Assembly (NCBI RefSeq): GCF_004965515.1
Contig: NZ_SSHH01000004.1
Coordinates: 90,598 to 154,597, forward strand
DNA: 64,000 nucleotides
Origin: Alteraurantiacibacter aquimixticola
GTDB lineage: Bacteria; Pseudomonadota; Alphaproteobacteria; Sphingomonadales; Sphingomonadaceae
Direction of reading: 5' to 3'
Of the stretch, positions 36,082-45,463 are shown one piece after another (the first letter of the stretch is position 1; the number at the start of each line of letters is the position of its first letter). The position numbers and the translations under genes are program-made. The notes beneath the pieces were generated by a model. That model ran no database searches and had not been told where the DNA came from. It saw only the letters and a program-made list of their open reading frames with translations.

Positions 36082-37137
36082 TCAGCTGGCGGCGAAACCC
36101 ACCGCATCGGGCCATTCGGGGCCGACCAGCGCCATTACCTTGAACAATTCGCCCATCTGGTCCGCATCGACCAGCCGGTCGCGCGCGGAGAACAGCGCCT
36201 CGCGATGCTGCGGGGCGAATTCCGCCAGCGCATCGGCGCGCTGATCGATACCCAAGGCTTTCAGCCATGCGCCCTGCGTGGTCGTGCCAGCCCATTTCGC
36301 CCCGCGCGAGAGGGCGACCTGCTTCATCTGGTCGAAATCGACATGGGCGGTGAGGTCCGCCTCCCCCGGTGCTTCCAGCGGATCGAGCTTTGTGTGCGCG
36401 CGCACCGCCTGCAGCGTGGAGCCGAAACGCGGATCGACATGGCCATAATCGATGAACAGCGCCGCACCGCCCTGTGTCACCAGCCGACCGGCGACTTCGA
36501 GCATATTGGCGGCAGCGGCCGGACAAGTCTCGAGCACCGTCCCCACCTCCGCCTTGCGCCGCGCTTCGGGTACGGCGGCATCCATCGGCTGGCGACCGGC
36601 GACAAGCGCGAACTTCTCGCCATCGTGATCGACCATGACCTCGCGCCAGCCCGCGCCGGTCATCACCAGCTGGCGGATCGGCAGCGCATCGAGGAACTCA
36701 TTGGCGACCAGCAGGATCGGCCCGCGCATCGGCACGGTGGACAGGTCGTCATGGAAGATCGCGTCCGGCACCTGCTTCAGCTGCTCGTCGCGCAGGCGGG
36801 TGGAGCCTTCGACGAGGTGGATACGCGGCACCAGCCCGTAACGCTTCATCGACCTCTGCGCATCACGGGCGAGGAAACCGCGCCCCGGCCCCAGCTCGAC
36901 ATAATGCACCGGCTCTGTGCGGCCGGCCTTGATCCACAGATCGGCCAGCCACAGCCCGATCAGTTCCCCGAACATTTGGCTGATTTCGGGCGCGGTGATG
37001 AAGTCGCCTTCCGCACCCAAAGCGTCACGCCCCGCATAATAGCGGGCATTGCTCTCCCCCATGAACTGCATCAGGCTGATCGGGCCGGTGGCGGATATCA
37101 GCCGCCGGAAACTGTCGGCGAGTCTCCTCTCGCTCAT
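36082..37137 (-). CDS. NDUFAF7-like SAM-dependent methyltransferase
   Basis: A 351-residue protein of the class I methyltransferase family related to mitochondrial NDUFAF7, which methylates an arginine of a complex I subunit. Seen are the SLMQFMGESNARYY N-terminal motif, EGDFITAPEISQMFGELIG, the SAM-binding VELGPGRGFLARD and VANEFLDALPI. Bacterial homologues occur widely in alphaproteobacteria next to lgt, as here; their substrate is not firmly known. Its ATG overlaps the lgt stop (ATGA), so it is translated from the same transcript. Confidence 0.88.
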   Translation of the reverse strand: MSERRLADSFRRLISATGPISLMQFMGESNARYYAGRDALGAEGDFITAPEISQMFGELIGLWLADLWIKAGRTEPVHYVELGPGRGFLARDAQRSMKRYGLVPRIHLVEGSTRLRDEQLKQVPDAIFHDDLSTVPMRGPILLVANEFLDALPIRQLVMTGAGWREVMVDHDGEKFALVAGRQPMDAAVPEARRKAEVGTVLETCPAAAANMLEVAGRLVTQGGAALFIDYGHVDPRFGSTLQAVRAHTKLDPLEAPGEADLTAHVDFDQMKQVALSRGAKWAGTTTQGAWLKALGIDQRADALAEFAPQHREALFSARDRLVDADQMGELFKVMALVGPEWPDAVGFAAS

Positions 37138-38015
37138 GCGGTCTCCGGTTCCTTCGCCTCTCCGGAGGGCACGTAGCCGCTGGAGAGCGGCGGGCGCGAC
37201 AGCGCCCAGGCCACGAGGCCAAGGCCGAGCAGGATCAGCGGGATCGTCAGCCACTGGCCCATATTGAGTCCGCTCTGCGCGGCGAATTCGGACAGGTGCG
37301 CATCGGGCTCGCGGAAGAATTCCACCACGAAGCGGCCGGCGGAAATCACCGCGGTGAACACGCCCACCAGCAGTGCGGGGCGATAGCGCGCGCGGGTGAG
37401 CCAGAAGAGCGCAAGCATAACCACCACTACCAGCAGGCCTTCCAACCCGGCCTCGTAGAGCTGGCTGGGATGGCGCGGTTCCGGCCCGGCGCCGGGAAAG
37501 CGCATGGCCCAGGGCACGGCGGATTCGACCGGGCGTCCCCACAGCTCGCCATTGATGAAATTGGCGATGCGACCGAAGAACATGCCGAAGCCGACATTGA
37601 CCGCGATATAATCGCACACGCGGATGAAGGAGAGCCCGCCGCGCCAGGAGACGAAGGCGATCGCCAGCACCGTGCCGATCAGCCCGCCATGGAAGCTCAT
37701 GCCCCCGCCCAGCGTGTTGAACATCTCCCACGTGCCCAGCATGTCCGGCCGGTAGAAGACGACATAGCCCAGCCTTCCGCCGACGATGATGCCGATCATG
37801 CAGTAGAAGAACAGGTCGTCCGCATGGCGCTTGGCCATGGGTGCACCGGGTGCATCGAGCATCTTGCGCAGGTGCCAGTAGCCGACGATCAGCCCGGCGA
37901 GATAGGCGAGCGAATAATAGCGCAGGGTGAAGAAGCCGAGATCGATGCCTTCCTTCAGCCCCAGGTCGGCCCAGTTGATCACATTGGCGCCACTCGCGGC
38001 GAGAAAATCGAGCAT
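37134..38015 (-). CDS. lgt: Prolipoprotein diacylglyceryl transferase
   Basis: A 293-residue inner-membrane enzyme adding diacylglycerol to the lipobox cysteine of prelipoproteins. The family signature is present: IGGR-like GRLGYVVFY, GGGMSFHGGLIG and GRIANFINGELWGR with the essential Arg and Asn, and HPSQLYEAGLEG. About seven membrane segments fit. The ATG at 38015 gives the usual N terminus; the longer frame upstream reaches into the glnD promoter region. Possible substrates in this window are the lipoproteins at 4879 and 11848. The methyltransferase gene follows with overlap. Confidence 0.95.
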   Translation of the reverse strand: MLDFLAASGANVINWADLGLKEGIDLGFFTLRYYSLAYLAGLIVGYWHLRKMLDAPGAPMAKRHADDLFFYCMIGIIVGGRLGYVVFYRPDMLGTWEMFNTLGGGMSFHGGLIGTVLAIAFVSWRGGLSFIRVCDYIAVNVGFGMFFGRIANFINGELWGRPVESAVPWAMRFPGAGPEPRHPSQLYEAGLEGLLVVVVMLALFWLTRARYRPALLVGVFTAVISAGRFVVEFFREPDAHLSEFAAQSGLNMGQWLTIPLILLGLGLVAWALSRPPLSSGYVPSGEAKEPETA

Positions 38016-38175
38016 TGTCAGCCTTTTGCAAGTCTGCCGGCCTCCAGAGGAGGGCCATTGCGGTTCAGGCTTCGTGCCATGGCACAGCACGCGTCAGGGC
38101 GAAAGCCCTTGGCGGCGAAGCGTTGCGGCCCCATCGGCTTTGCACATTGCGCGCGTCCGCATTATCTGCACTCCC

Positions 38176-40953
38176 GTGTCACAGCTGAAAGTCACTCGCC
38201 AGCGCGCCATCATCGATCGCCGCGCCCTTGCCACCGCCATTGAAGAGGTGATCGAGGAGCATGGCGCCGAAGCCGCGCGCCAGACGATCGTGGAACTGCT
38301 GCGGGCAGCGCTCGACAAGGGCCGCCAGGAGCTGACGAAGCGGCTGGCCGACAAGCCCGCCGCCGGGCACGAAATCACCAATGGCTATGCCTTCCTGGTC
38401 GACCAGATCATCCGCGTGGTGCACGACCATGTGACGGGCGACCTCTACCCCGTCGCCAACCGCACGGCGGGCGAGCGGCTGGCCTTGCTGGCCGTGGGCG
38501 GATACGGGCGCGGCGAAATGGCGCCCTATTCGGATGTCGACATCGCCTTCATCACGCCGGCCAAGCCCACCGCCTGGTGCGAACAGGTGATCGAGGCGAT
38601 GCTCTATTTCCTGTGGGACCTCGGCCTCACCGTCGGCCATTCCAGCCGTTCGCTCGACGAAATGGTGCGGATGGCGAAATCCGACCTCACGATCCGCACC
38701 GCGATCCTCGAAGGCCGCTATTTGTGGGGCGACAGGGACGTCTACCAGATGGCCGAGGACCGCTTCTGGGGCGATGTGGTGCCCGGCTCCGAAGCGCAAT
38801 TCGTCACCGAAAAGCTGGCCGAGCGCGAGGCGCGGCACAAGCGCATGGGTGACAGCCGCTATGTCGTCGAACCCAATGTGAAGGACGGCAAGGGGGGCCT
38901 GCGCGATTTGCAGACGCTCTACTGGATCGGCAAATATGTCTACCGCGTGCGCAGTGCCGAAGAACTGGTCGACAAGGGGCTGTTCACGCAGCAGGAGTAC
39001 CGCACCTTCCGCCGTGCCGAGGGCTTCCTGCTGGCGGTCCGCAGCCACCTCCACACCATCGCCAAACGCGGCGAGGACCGGCTGACTTTCGACCTGCAGC
39101 GCGAAGTCGCCAAGCGGATGAATTACGCCGACCGGCCGGGCAAGAGCGCAGTCGAACGCTTCATGCAGTTCTATTTCCTGCAGGCCCAGCATGTCGGCAA
39201 TCTGACCGGCATCTTCCTCGCCCAGCTGGAGGAGCGCACGAGCCAGAAGAAAGTCCGCCGCGGCGGCTTGCTCGACCGCTTCATCAACCGGCGCGAGCGA
39301 ACCACGGTGGAAGGCTACATGCTGCGCGGCAACAAGCTCTCCGCGCCCGACGACCGCTGGTTCCGCGACGATCCGGTGCGGCTGGTCGAGGTATTCACCA
39401 TTGCCGAGCGCGAGGGGCTGGAAATCCACCCCGAAACGATCCGCATGGCACGCCGCGATGCCGGGCTGATCCAGGGCAATATCCGCAAGGACGAGCGCGC
39501 CAATGCCGCCTTCCTAGAGTTGCTGAGCGGGCGCAAGGACCCTGAAACCGTGCTGCGCTGGATGAACGAGGCGGGCGTGTTCGGCCGCTTCATCCCCGAT
39601 TTCGGCAAGGTCGGCGGGCAGATGCAGTTCGACATGTACCACCACTATACGGTGGACGAGCACACGATCCGCGCGATCGGCCTGCTCAGCCAGATCGAAC
39701 GCGGCGAGCTGGAGGAGGACCACCCGCTCGCCACCAGGATCCTGCCCGGCCTCAAATATCGCCGCGCGCTCTATGTCGCCACGCTGCTGCACGATATCGC
39801 CAAGGGGCGCGGCGGCGATCACTCGGTGCTGGGCGCGGAACTCGCGCTGCGCATCTGCCCGCGCATGGGGCTGACCAAGGCGGAGACCGAGCTGGTCAGC
39901 TGGCTGGTGCGCTATCACCTGCTGATGAGCGCCACCGCCTTCAAGCGCGACCTGTCCGATCCCAAGACGATCGAGGATTTCGTCGAGGAGGTGGACGACC
40001 TCGAACATCTCGGCCAGCTGACCGTGCTCACCATCGTCGATATCCGCGCAGTCGGCCCTGGCATCTGGAACAGCTGGAAGCGGCAGCTGCTGGGCGAGCT
40101 CTACACGCTGGCCGAGGAGAACCTGCGGTTGGGCGAGGATGACGAGGCGCGGCGGCAGAAGCGTTTCGAGGCGAAGCGCGCCGCGGTGGCCGAATTGCTG
40201 GGTGACGAACACAGGCACCTAATCGGCGAGCTCGATAGCCGGTTCGATCGCGATTACTGGATGGCCGAACCTGCCGACATCATCGCCATCAACCTGCCGC
40301 ATTATGCCGCGGCCAAGCGGCTGGAGGACTCACTCTCCATCCACACCGAATATTACCCGGCGCGCGGCGCCACGCTGATCACCGTGATGGGCGACGACCA
40401 TCCCGGCCTGTTCTTCCGCATCGCCGGCGCTATCAGCCTGGCGGGCGCGAACATCATCGACGCGCGCATCCATACCACCAAGGTCGGCAAGGCGGTCGAC
40501 AACTTCCTGGTGCAGGACCCGCTCGGCAAGCCGTTCAAGGAAGAGCAGCAGCTCACTCGATTGAAGAAGAAGATCGAGGATGCGCTGATGGGCAAGATCG
40601 ACATGGTCGGCAGCCTCGCCGCACGCCCGCTGCCGCGCACGCGGGCGGAGCATTTCCGCATCGCCCCGCTGATCCTGTTCGACAATGAGGCGTCCGAACG
40701 CTTCACTGTGATCGAGGTCAACGCCACCGACCGCCCCGCGCTGCTCAACCGCCTGACGCGCGCGATGTTCGAATGCAGCCTGATCATCAACTCCGCCCAC
40801 ATCACCCAATATGGCGAGCGCGCGGTGGACACCTTCTATGTGACCGACCTGTTGGGCGACAAGATCTACAGCAAGGACCGTCTGGCCAAGGTCGAACAGG
40901 CGCTGCTCGATGCGATTGCGGCGGGCGAGCCGAAGGTGGAGGCGGCGGAGTAG
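38176..40953 (+). CDS. glnD: [Protein-PII] uridylyltransferase / uridylyl-removing enzyme
   Basis: A 925-residue bifunctional nitrogen sensor that adds or removes UMP on PII proteins according to glutamine level. Domains: nucleotidyltransferase with GGYGRGEMAPYSDVDIAF, the GlnD linker, an HD hydrolase domain with ATLLHDIAKGRGGDHS, and two C-terminal ACT domains (starting ITVMGDDHPGLFFR and VIEVNATDRPALLNR) that bind glutamine. The start is taken as GTG 38176, which gives MSQLKVTRQRA, although no ribosome binding site is clear. It is divergent from lgt across 160 bases. No glnB or glnA is adjacent. Confidence 0.95.
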   Translation: MSQLKVTRQRAIIDRRALATAIEEVIEEHGAEAARQTIVELLRAALDKGRQELTKRLADKPAAGHEITNGYAFLVDQIIRVVHDHVTGDLYPVANRTAGERLALLAVGGYGRGEMAPYSDVDIAFITPAKPTAWCEQVIEAMLYFLWDLGLTVGHSSRSLDEMVRMAKSDLTIRTAILEGRYLWGDRDVYQMAEDRFWGDVVPGSEAQFVTEKLAEREARHKRMGDSRYVVEPNVKDGKGGLRDLQTLYWIGKYVYRVRSAEELVDKGLFTQQEYRTFRRAEGFLLAVRSHLHTIAKRGEDRLTFDLQREVAKRMNYADRPGKSAVERFMQFYFLQAQHVGNLTGIFLAQLEERTSQKKVRRGGLLDRFINRRERTTVEGYMLRGNKLSAPDDRWFRDDPVRLVEVFTIAEREGLEIHPETIRMARRDAGLIQGNIRKDERANAAFLELLSGRKDPETVLRWMNEAGVFGRFIPDFGKVGGQMQFDMYHHYTVDEHTIRAIGLLSQIERGELEEDHPLATRILPGLKYRRALYVATLLHDIAKGRGGDHSVLGAELALRICPRMGLTKAETELVSWLVRYHLLMSATAFKRDLSDPKTIEDFVEEVDDLEHLGQLTVLTIVDIRAVGPGIWNSWKRQLLGELYTLAEENLRLGEDDEARRQKRFEAKRAAVAELLGDEHRHLIGELDSRFDRDYWMAEPADIIAINLPHYAAAKRLEDSLSIHTEYYPARGATLITVMGDDHPGLFFRIAGAISLAGANIIDARIHTTKVGKAVDNFLVQDPLGKPFKEEQQLTRLKKKIEDALMGKIDMVGSLAARPLPRTRAEHFRIAPLILFDNEASERFTVIEVNATDRPALLNRLTRAMFECSLIINSAHITQYGERAVDTFYVTDLLGDKIYSKDRLAKVEQALLDAIAAGEPKVEAAE

Positions 40954-40991
40954 AGTGCGCCGAGCACACGCATGGAATTGGGGGGACAGGC

Positions 40992-41582
40992 ATGAGTGGT
41001 AAAGAAGAGTTCGAACCCGTCCGCGGCCCACGCTTCGATATCCTGCAAGATGGCGAAGGTGAATGGCTGGTTGCGAGAGGCCAAAACGGCTGGGTCGTGA
41101 AGCTGTTCGTGATACCCTTTCTGGCGCTTTGGCTGACAGGCTGGTCGTTCGGCGGCATCGCAGCGATAAATGCGCTCTTCAATTCGGAGAAATTCCAGCT
41201 TTTCCTGCTCGTCTGGCTGGTTGGCTGGGTCATTGGCCTCGCCTTTGCCCTCTCCTGGCTGGGCTGGTTGCTGGCTGGAAAAATGCGTTTGGCAGTTCGC
41301 CATGGCGGGCTGGAGTTCCGCTGGGCCATGCCCCTGCTCTCCGGCATCCGTCGTTATAACGTGCGCGAGATGAGAAACCTTAGGCCGGCAGGCAGCATGT
41401 TCGGAATGCATATTCCATCATTGCAGCCAAGTGCGCCGCCCTTCTTTCCATTCCAGCAGGGTGGCATCCGTTTCAGCTATGGTGGGAGAAGCGTGACCGT
41501 GATGCATGGGTTGGACGAAGCCGAAGCGGAAATCGCCATCGCATGGCTCAAGCAACGCCTCCCCAGCGCTGAAAGCCGCTAA
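40992..41582 (+). CDS. Membrane protein of unknown function (196 aa)
   Basis: A 196-residue protein starting after GGGGGACAGGC. It has an N-terminal cytosolic stretch, two hydrophobic segments (KLFVIPFLALWLTGWSFG and LFLLVWLVGWVIGLAFALSW) and a C-terminal soluble part of about 95 residues with IRRYNVREMRNLR and a Pro/Phe-rich turn. The layout resembles membrane-plus-PH-like-domain proteins, but the match is not secure. It overlaps the convergent yggS gene by 4 bases. Function unknown. Confidence 0.7.
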   Translation: MSGKEEFEPVRGPRFDILQDGEGEWLVARGQNGWVVKLFVIPFLALWLTGWSFGGIAAINALFNSEKFQLFLLVWLVGWVIGLAFALSWLGWLLAGKMRLAVRHGGLEFRWAMPLLSGIRRYNVREMRNLRPAGSMFGMHIPSLQPSAPPFFPFQQGGIRFSYGGRSVTVMHGLDEAEAEIAIAWLKQRLPSAESR

Positions 41583-42244
41583 CCCCGCTCCCCGAACAGC
41601 GCGGTGCCCACGCGCACATGCGTTGCGCCTAGCATGATGGCGGTGGGGTAGTCCCCGCTCATGCCCATGCTGAGGCCGGTCAGGCCATCGTCGCGCGCCA
41701 GCTTGTCGAGCAGGGCGAAGAAGGGCGCGGGTTCGATCCCGAGGGGCGGAACGCACATCAGGCCGGCGAGCGGGATATCGGCTTCGCGCGCCTGTTCCAC
41801 CAAGGCGGGAACATCGGCGATCGCGCAGCCGCCCTTTTGCTCCTCATCGCCGATATTGACCTGGATGAAGCAGGGAATGCGGCGGCCAGCCTTTTCCATC
41901 GCTTTCGCCAGCGCCTTCACCAGGCTCGGCCGGTCGAGCGAGTGGATGCAATCAAACAGCGCCACCGCATCATCGGCCTTGTTCGATTGCAGCTGGCCGA
42001 CGAGGTGCAGCTCCACGCCCTCGTAACGCTGCTTGAGCTGCGGCCACTTACCCTGCGCTTCCTGCACGCGGTTCTCGCCGAAGACGCGGTGCCCGGCATC
42101 GAGCAGCGGGGCGATGGCGTCGGCATCATGCGTCTTGCTGATGGCAATCAGCGTGACCTCGGAAGGCTCGCGGCGGGCGATTGTGCAGGCCTTGGCGATC
42201 TCGCCCTGTACTTCGGCCAGAAGATGGGATGCATTTGCGCTCAT
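41579..42244 (-). CDS. yggS: YggS family PLP homeostasis protein
   Basis: A 221-residue PLP-binding protein of the YggS/PROSC family, which keeps free pyridoxal phosphate in balance. The PLP lysine is in LIAISKTHD, followed by GENRVQEAQ, the HLVGQLQSNKA block, and the C-terminal phosphate-binding MSGDYPTAI and ATHVRVGTALFG. It is a single TIM-barrel protein of normal length and is expected in the cytosol. It is divergent from the ThiE-like gene across 20 bases, so their promoters must lie inside or very near the coding regions. Confidence 0.93.
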   Translation of the reverse strand: MSANASHLLAEVQGEIAKACTIARREPSEVTLIAISKTHDADAIAPLLDAGHRVFGENRVQEAQGKWPQLKQRYEGVELHLVGQLQSNKADDAVALFDCIHSLDRPSLVKALAKAMEKAGRRIPCFIQVNIGDEEQKGGCAIADVPALVEQAREADIPLAGLMCVPPLGIEPAPFFALLDKLARDDGLTGLSMGMSGDYPTAIMLGATHVRVGTALFGERG

Positions 42245-42264
42245 GCGCGCGCTATAGCGCGGCC

Positions 42265-42801
42265 ATGGCTTTGATCCAGTCCTTCCCCGATCTCTGGCTG
42301 GTGTCAGACCAGCGCAACGACGCCGCGCTGGAGGCAGCTCTCGCCCGCCTGCCGCGCGGGAGCGGCTTTATCTATCGCCACTACCACCTGCCCGATGCCG
42401 AGCGGGTGGAACGCTATTTCCAGCTCGCTGCCCTTGCCCGGCGGCGCGGACATGTGGTGGTGCTGGCCGACAGCGCCCTGACGGCGCGCGAATGGGGCGC
42501 GGACGGGATCTATGGCGCACCACTGGCGCTCTATCCGCGCCGCGACGATTTGCTGCGGCTGGCGACAGTGCATGACATGGCGGAGATCGCGCAGGCCAAC
42601 CGCATGGGCGCCGATGCCGCGCTGCTCTCCCCCGCCTTTGCCACCCGCAGCCACCCAGGCGCGCCATCGCTCAGCCCCTTGCGCTTCCGCATGCTGGCAA
42701 AGCATGCGCAGATGCCGGTGATCGCGCTGGGCGGGATGGATGCGGCCAAGGCGAGGCGGCTCGATTGGCAACACTGGGCCGCCATCGATGGGTTGAGCTG
42801 A
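42265..42801 (+). CDS. Thiamine phosphate synthase-like (ThiE/TenI) protein
   Basis: A 178-residue TIM-barrel protein of the ThiE/TenI superfamily. It shows LWLVSDQRND at the N terminus, the central DGIYGAPLALYP, the ADAALLSPAFATRSHPGAPSLSP segment typical of TenI-like proteins and VIALGGMDAAKA near the end. It is shorter than classical ThiE and lacks the usual Q-x-R-x-K start, so it may act on a related thiazole substrate or be a regulator. No other thiamine gene is close. Confidence 0.75.
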   Translation: MALIQSFPDLWLVSDQRNDAALEAALARLPRGSGFIYRHYHLPDAERVERYFQLAALARRRGHVVVLADSALTAREWGADGIYGAPLALYPRRDDLLRLATVHDMAEIAQANRMGADAALLSPAFATRSHPGAPSLSPLRFRMLAKHAQMPVIALGGMDAAKARRLDWQHWAAIDGLS

Positions 42802-42820
42802 CCGCTGTACAATCCCGCCC

Positions 42821-42868
42821 TGGATTGCCGCGTCCCCTGGAACTAGTCCGGGGTCCTCACAATGACGG
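42821..42868. repeat. Imperfect palindromic repeat element
   Basis: Begins TGGATTGCCGCGTCCCC and ends CGGGGTCCTCACAATGACGG; the ends are inverted, as in dispersed palindromes of the TGGATTGC...GCAATGACG kind found between genes in many bacteria. Confidence 0.6.
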
Positions 42869-42944
42869 AAATTTGAAGTCACGGCAGTCATAGGCCGAAC
42901 GGCCGCCCGCAGCGGGGGCAGCTTGCCTGCCCGTCTAGCGAGGA

Positions 42945-42966
42945 CGCCTGCCCGGATGGGCAGGCG
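42945..42966. other. 9-bp stem-loop before ftsK
   Basis: CGCCTGCCC (42945-42953) pairs with GGGCAGGCG (42958-42966) around four bases; it is followed by A-rich sequence, so it does not look like a terminator on either strand. Confidence 0.4.
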
Positions 42967-43041
42967 AAAAGCAAAAGATTTGACGCGGACTCGCCAAGGA
43001 TTCACAATGCGCGCCCGCGGGACGAAATAGGAACATCGATC

Positions 43042-45390
43042 ATGGCGACACGCGCCCGCAATTCGGCGCAGGCAAGTGACTGGAAAGTGGCGTTTCGCCG
43101 CTCGCTGGCGCGCATCATGCAGATGAGCGGGTCAGTGATCCTGTTCGCGCTGCTCGCTTTCCTCACCCTGTCGCTGATCAGCTACAGCCAGACCGATCCC
43201 TCGCCGTCCACCGCTGCGGGCGAGGTGGTGCAGAACTGGATGGGCAAGCCCGGTGCATGGGCGGCCGAACGGGCGCTGTGGTCCTTCGGCTTCGTCTCCG
43301 TCCTGCTGCTGCCGCTGCTCTACGCCTTCGCGCGCAAGCTGTGGCGCGATTCCGAGCGGTTGGACGAGGAGGAGGATCCCATCGTCCAGCGCAAGTGGTG
43401 GCATACCGTGCTGGTGCTGCTCGCGGGCATGACGCTGCTTTCGGTCGCACTCGCTTTGACGAGCGAATCGCAGGGCTGGCCGCTTCCCGCAGGACCCGGC
43501 GGCATCATCGGCCTGCTGGGTGAAGGCGGCCTGCACGCGCTGGCCGGACGGCTGCCCGAAGCTGCGCAATTCTGGACCATCCTTGCAGGCGGTGCGGCCT
43601 CGCTGCTGGGCGGCGCGCTGCTTGCGGGCAAGGTCTTCGCGATCGACTGGGCGGGCCTGCTGACCCTGCCCGAATGGCTGAAGCGCGCCCCTGCCCTGCC
43701 GCGCAGCACCGCCAATCCGTTCAAGGAACAGGCCGAGAAACGCAAGGCAGCGGCGGAGAAGAAGCCGGAGCCGGTGACGCTCGCCCCGTCGGACCGCAAG
43801 CCGCCCGAAATCGTCGATCCCTCCGCCCCGCCCAAGCCTGCCAAGCAGAACACGGCCAAGCAGAAGGACCTGTTCGCCGAATACGACCTGCCCAGCCTTG
43901 ACCTGCTGGAGGATCCGCCGAAGAATCAGGCCCCCGCGCTCGACAAGCTGGCGCTGGAGAGGAATGCCCGCCTGCTCGAAAACGTGCTCGACGATTTCAA
44001 CGTGAAGGGCGAGATTACCGCCGTGCGCACCGGCCCGGTGGTGACCATGTACGAGCTGGAGCCCGCACCCGGCATCAAGGCCAGCCGCGTGGTCGGCCTT
44101 GCCGAGGATATTGCGCGCAACATGTCCGCCATCTCCGCCCGCGTCTCGCCCATTCCGGGCAAGACGGTGATGGGCATCGAACTGCCCAATGCCGACCGGC
44201 AGATGGTCAGCTTCAAGGAAATGGTCGCATCGGAAGCCTTCGCCGATTCCAAGGGCAGCCTGCCGATCATCCTCGGCAAGGATATCGCAGGCGAACCCGT
44301 GGTGGCGGACCTTGCCGCGATGCCGCATCTGCTGGTCGCCGGCACCACCGGTTCGGGCAAGTCGGTCGGCCTCAACTGCATCCTCTTGTCGCTGCTCTAC
44401 CGCTTCAGCCCCACCGAATGCCGCATGATCCTGATCGATCCCAAGGTGCTGGAGCTCAAGAGCTATGACGATATCCCTCATCTCCTGAGCCCGGTGGTGA
44501 CCGAGCCGCACAAGTCGGTCCGTGCGCTGAAATGGGCGGTCGAGGAGATGGAGAAGCGCTATCGCATGATGTCGGATATCGGCGCGCGCAATATCGGCGG
44601 CTTCAACGAACGCGTGAAGGCCGCCGCCGCCAAGGGCAAGCCGCTCGGCCGCCGCGTGCAGACCGGCTTCGATCCCGACACGGGCGAGGAACTGTTCGAG
44701 GAGAGCCAGCTCGATTACGAAGTGCTGCCGCAGATCGTGGTGATCGTGGACGAGCTGGCCGATTTGATGGTCACCGTCGGCAAGGAGATCGAGGTGCTTA
44801 TCCAGCGCCTGGCGCAGAAGAGCCGCGCCGCCGGCATCCACTTGATCATGGCGACGCAGCGCCCCTCGGTCGACGTGATCACCGGCGTCATCAAGGCCAA
44901 CCTGCCCACCCGCATCGCCTTCAACGTCACCAGCCGCATCGATTCCCGCACCATCCTGGGCGAACAGGGCGCTGAACAGCTGCTCGGCAAGGGTGACATG
45001 CTGTTCAAGCCCACTTCGGGCGCGTTGAAGCGCGTTCACGGCCCCTTCGTCTCCGACGAGGAGGTGGAGCAGGTCGCCAGCCACTGGCGCGGGCAGGGTG
45101 AGCCCGATTACGTCGATTCCGTGACCGAGGAGCCGGAAGATGGCGGCTTCAATTTCGAGGACGAGTTCACCGCCTCCGACAATCCGGAAGAGCGCAAATA
45201 CCTGCAAGCCTGCCAGATCGTGTGGGAGAACCAGAAGGCCTCCGGATCGTGGCTGCAGCGCCAGCTGGGCGTAGGCTACAACACCGCCGCCAAGCTGATC
45301 GAGCGGATGGAGGAGGATGGCATCGTCGGCCCCGCCAACCATGTCGGCCGCCGCGAAATCTACCGCGACCGGGATGGCAACCCGCTCTAG
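43042..45390 (+). CDS. ftsK: DNA translocase FtsK
   Basis: A 782-residue cell-division DNA pump that clears chromosome ends through the septum. The N-terminal part has four hydrophobic segments (to about residue 210), then a short Pro/Lys-rich linker, the alpha/beta motor with Walker A in VAGTTGSGKSVGL and Walker B in VVIVDELADLM, and a C-terminal winged-helix gamma domain (LQRQLGVGYNTAAKLIERM) that reads polar DNA motifs. The linker is short compared with the E. coli protein, as is common in alphaproteobacteria. The start lies after AATAGGAACATCGATC. Confidence 0.96.
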   Translation: MATRARNSAQASDWKVAFRRSLARIMQMSGSVILFALLAFLTLSLISYSQTDPSPSTAAGEVVQNWMGKPGAWAAERALWSFGFVSVLLLPLLYAFARKLWRDSERLDEEEDPIVQRKWWHTVLVLLAGMTLLSVALALTSESQGWPLPAGPGGIIGLLGEGGLHALAGRLPEAAQFWTILAGGAASLLGGALLAGKVFAIDWAGLLTLPEWLKRAPALPRSTANPFKEQAEKRKAAAEKKPEPVTLAPSDRKPPEIVDPSAPPKPAKQNTAKQKDLFAEYDLPSLDLLEDPPKNQAPALDKLALERNARLLENVLDDFNVKGEITAVRTGPVVTMYELEPAPGIKASRVVGLAEDIARNMSAISARVSPIPGKTVMGIELPNADRQMVSFKEMVASEAFADSKGSLPIILGKDIAGEPVVADLAAMPHLLVAGTTGSGKSVGLNCILLSLLYRFSPTECRMILIDPKVLELKSYDDIPHLLSPVVTEPHKSVRALKWAVEEMEKRYRMMSDIGARNIGGFNERVKAAAAKGKPLGRRVQTGFDPDTGEELFEESQLDYEVLPQIVVIVDELADLMVTVGKEIEVLIQRLAQKSRAAGIHLIMATQRPSVDVITGVIKANLPTRIAFNVTSRIDSRTILGEQGAEQLLGKGDMLFKPTSGALKRVHGPFVSDEEVEQVASHWRGQGEPDYVDSVTEEPEDGGFNFEDEFTASDNPEERKYLQACQIVWENQKASGSWLQRQLGVGYNTAAKLIERMEEDGIVGPANHVGRREIYRDRDGNPL

Positions 45391-45463
45391 GGCACCGCCG
45401 ACAAGGCCTCTTCCACCTGCGGCTCGGCTGTGCCAACCTCTTTGCCAAGAGGAGAGGACATCC

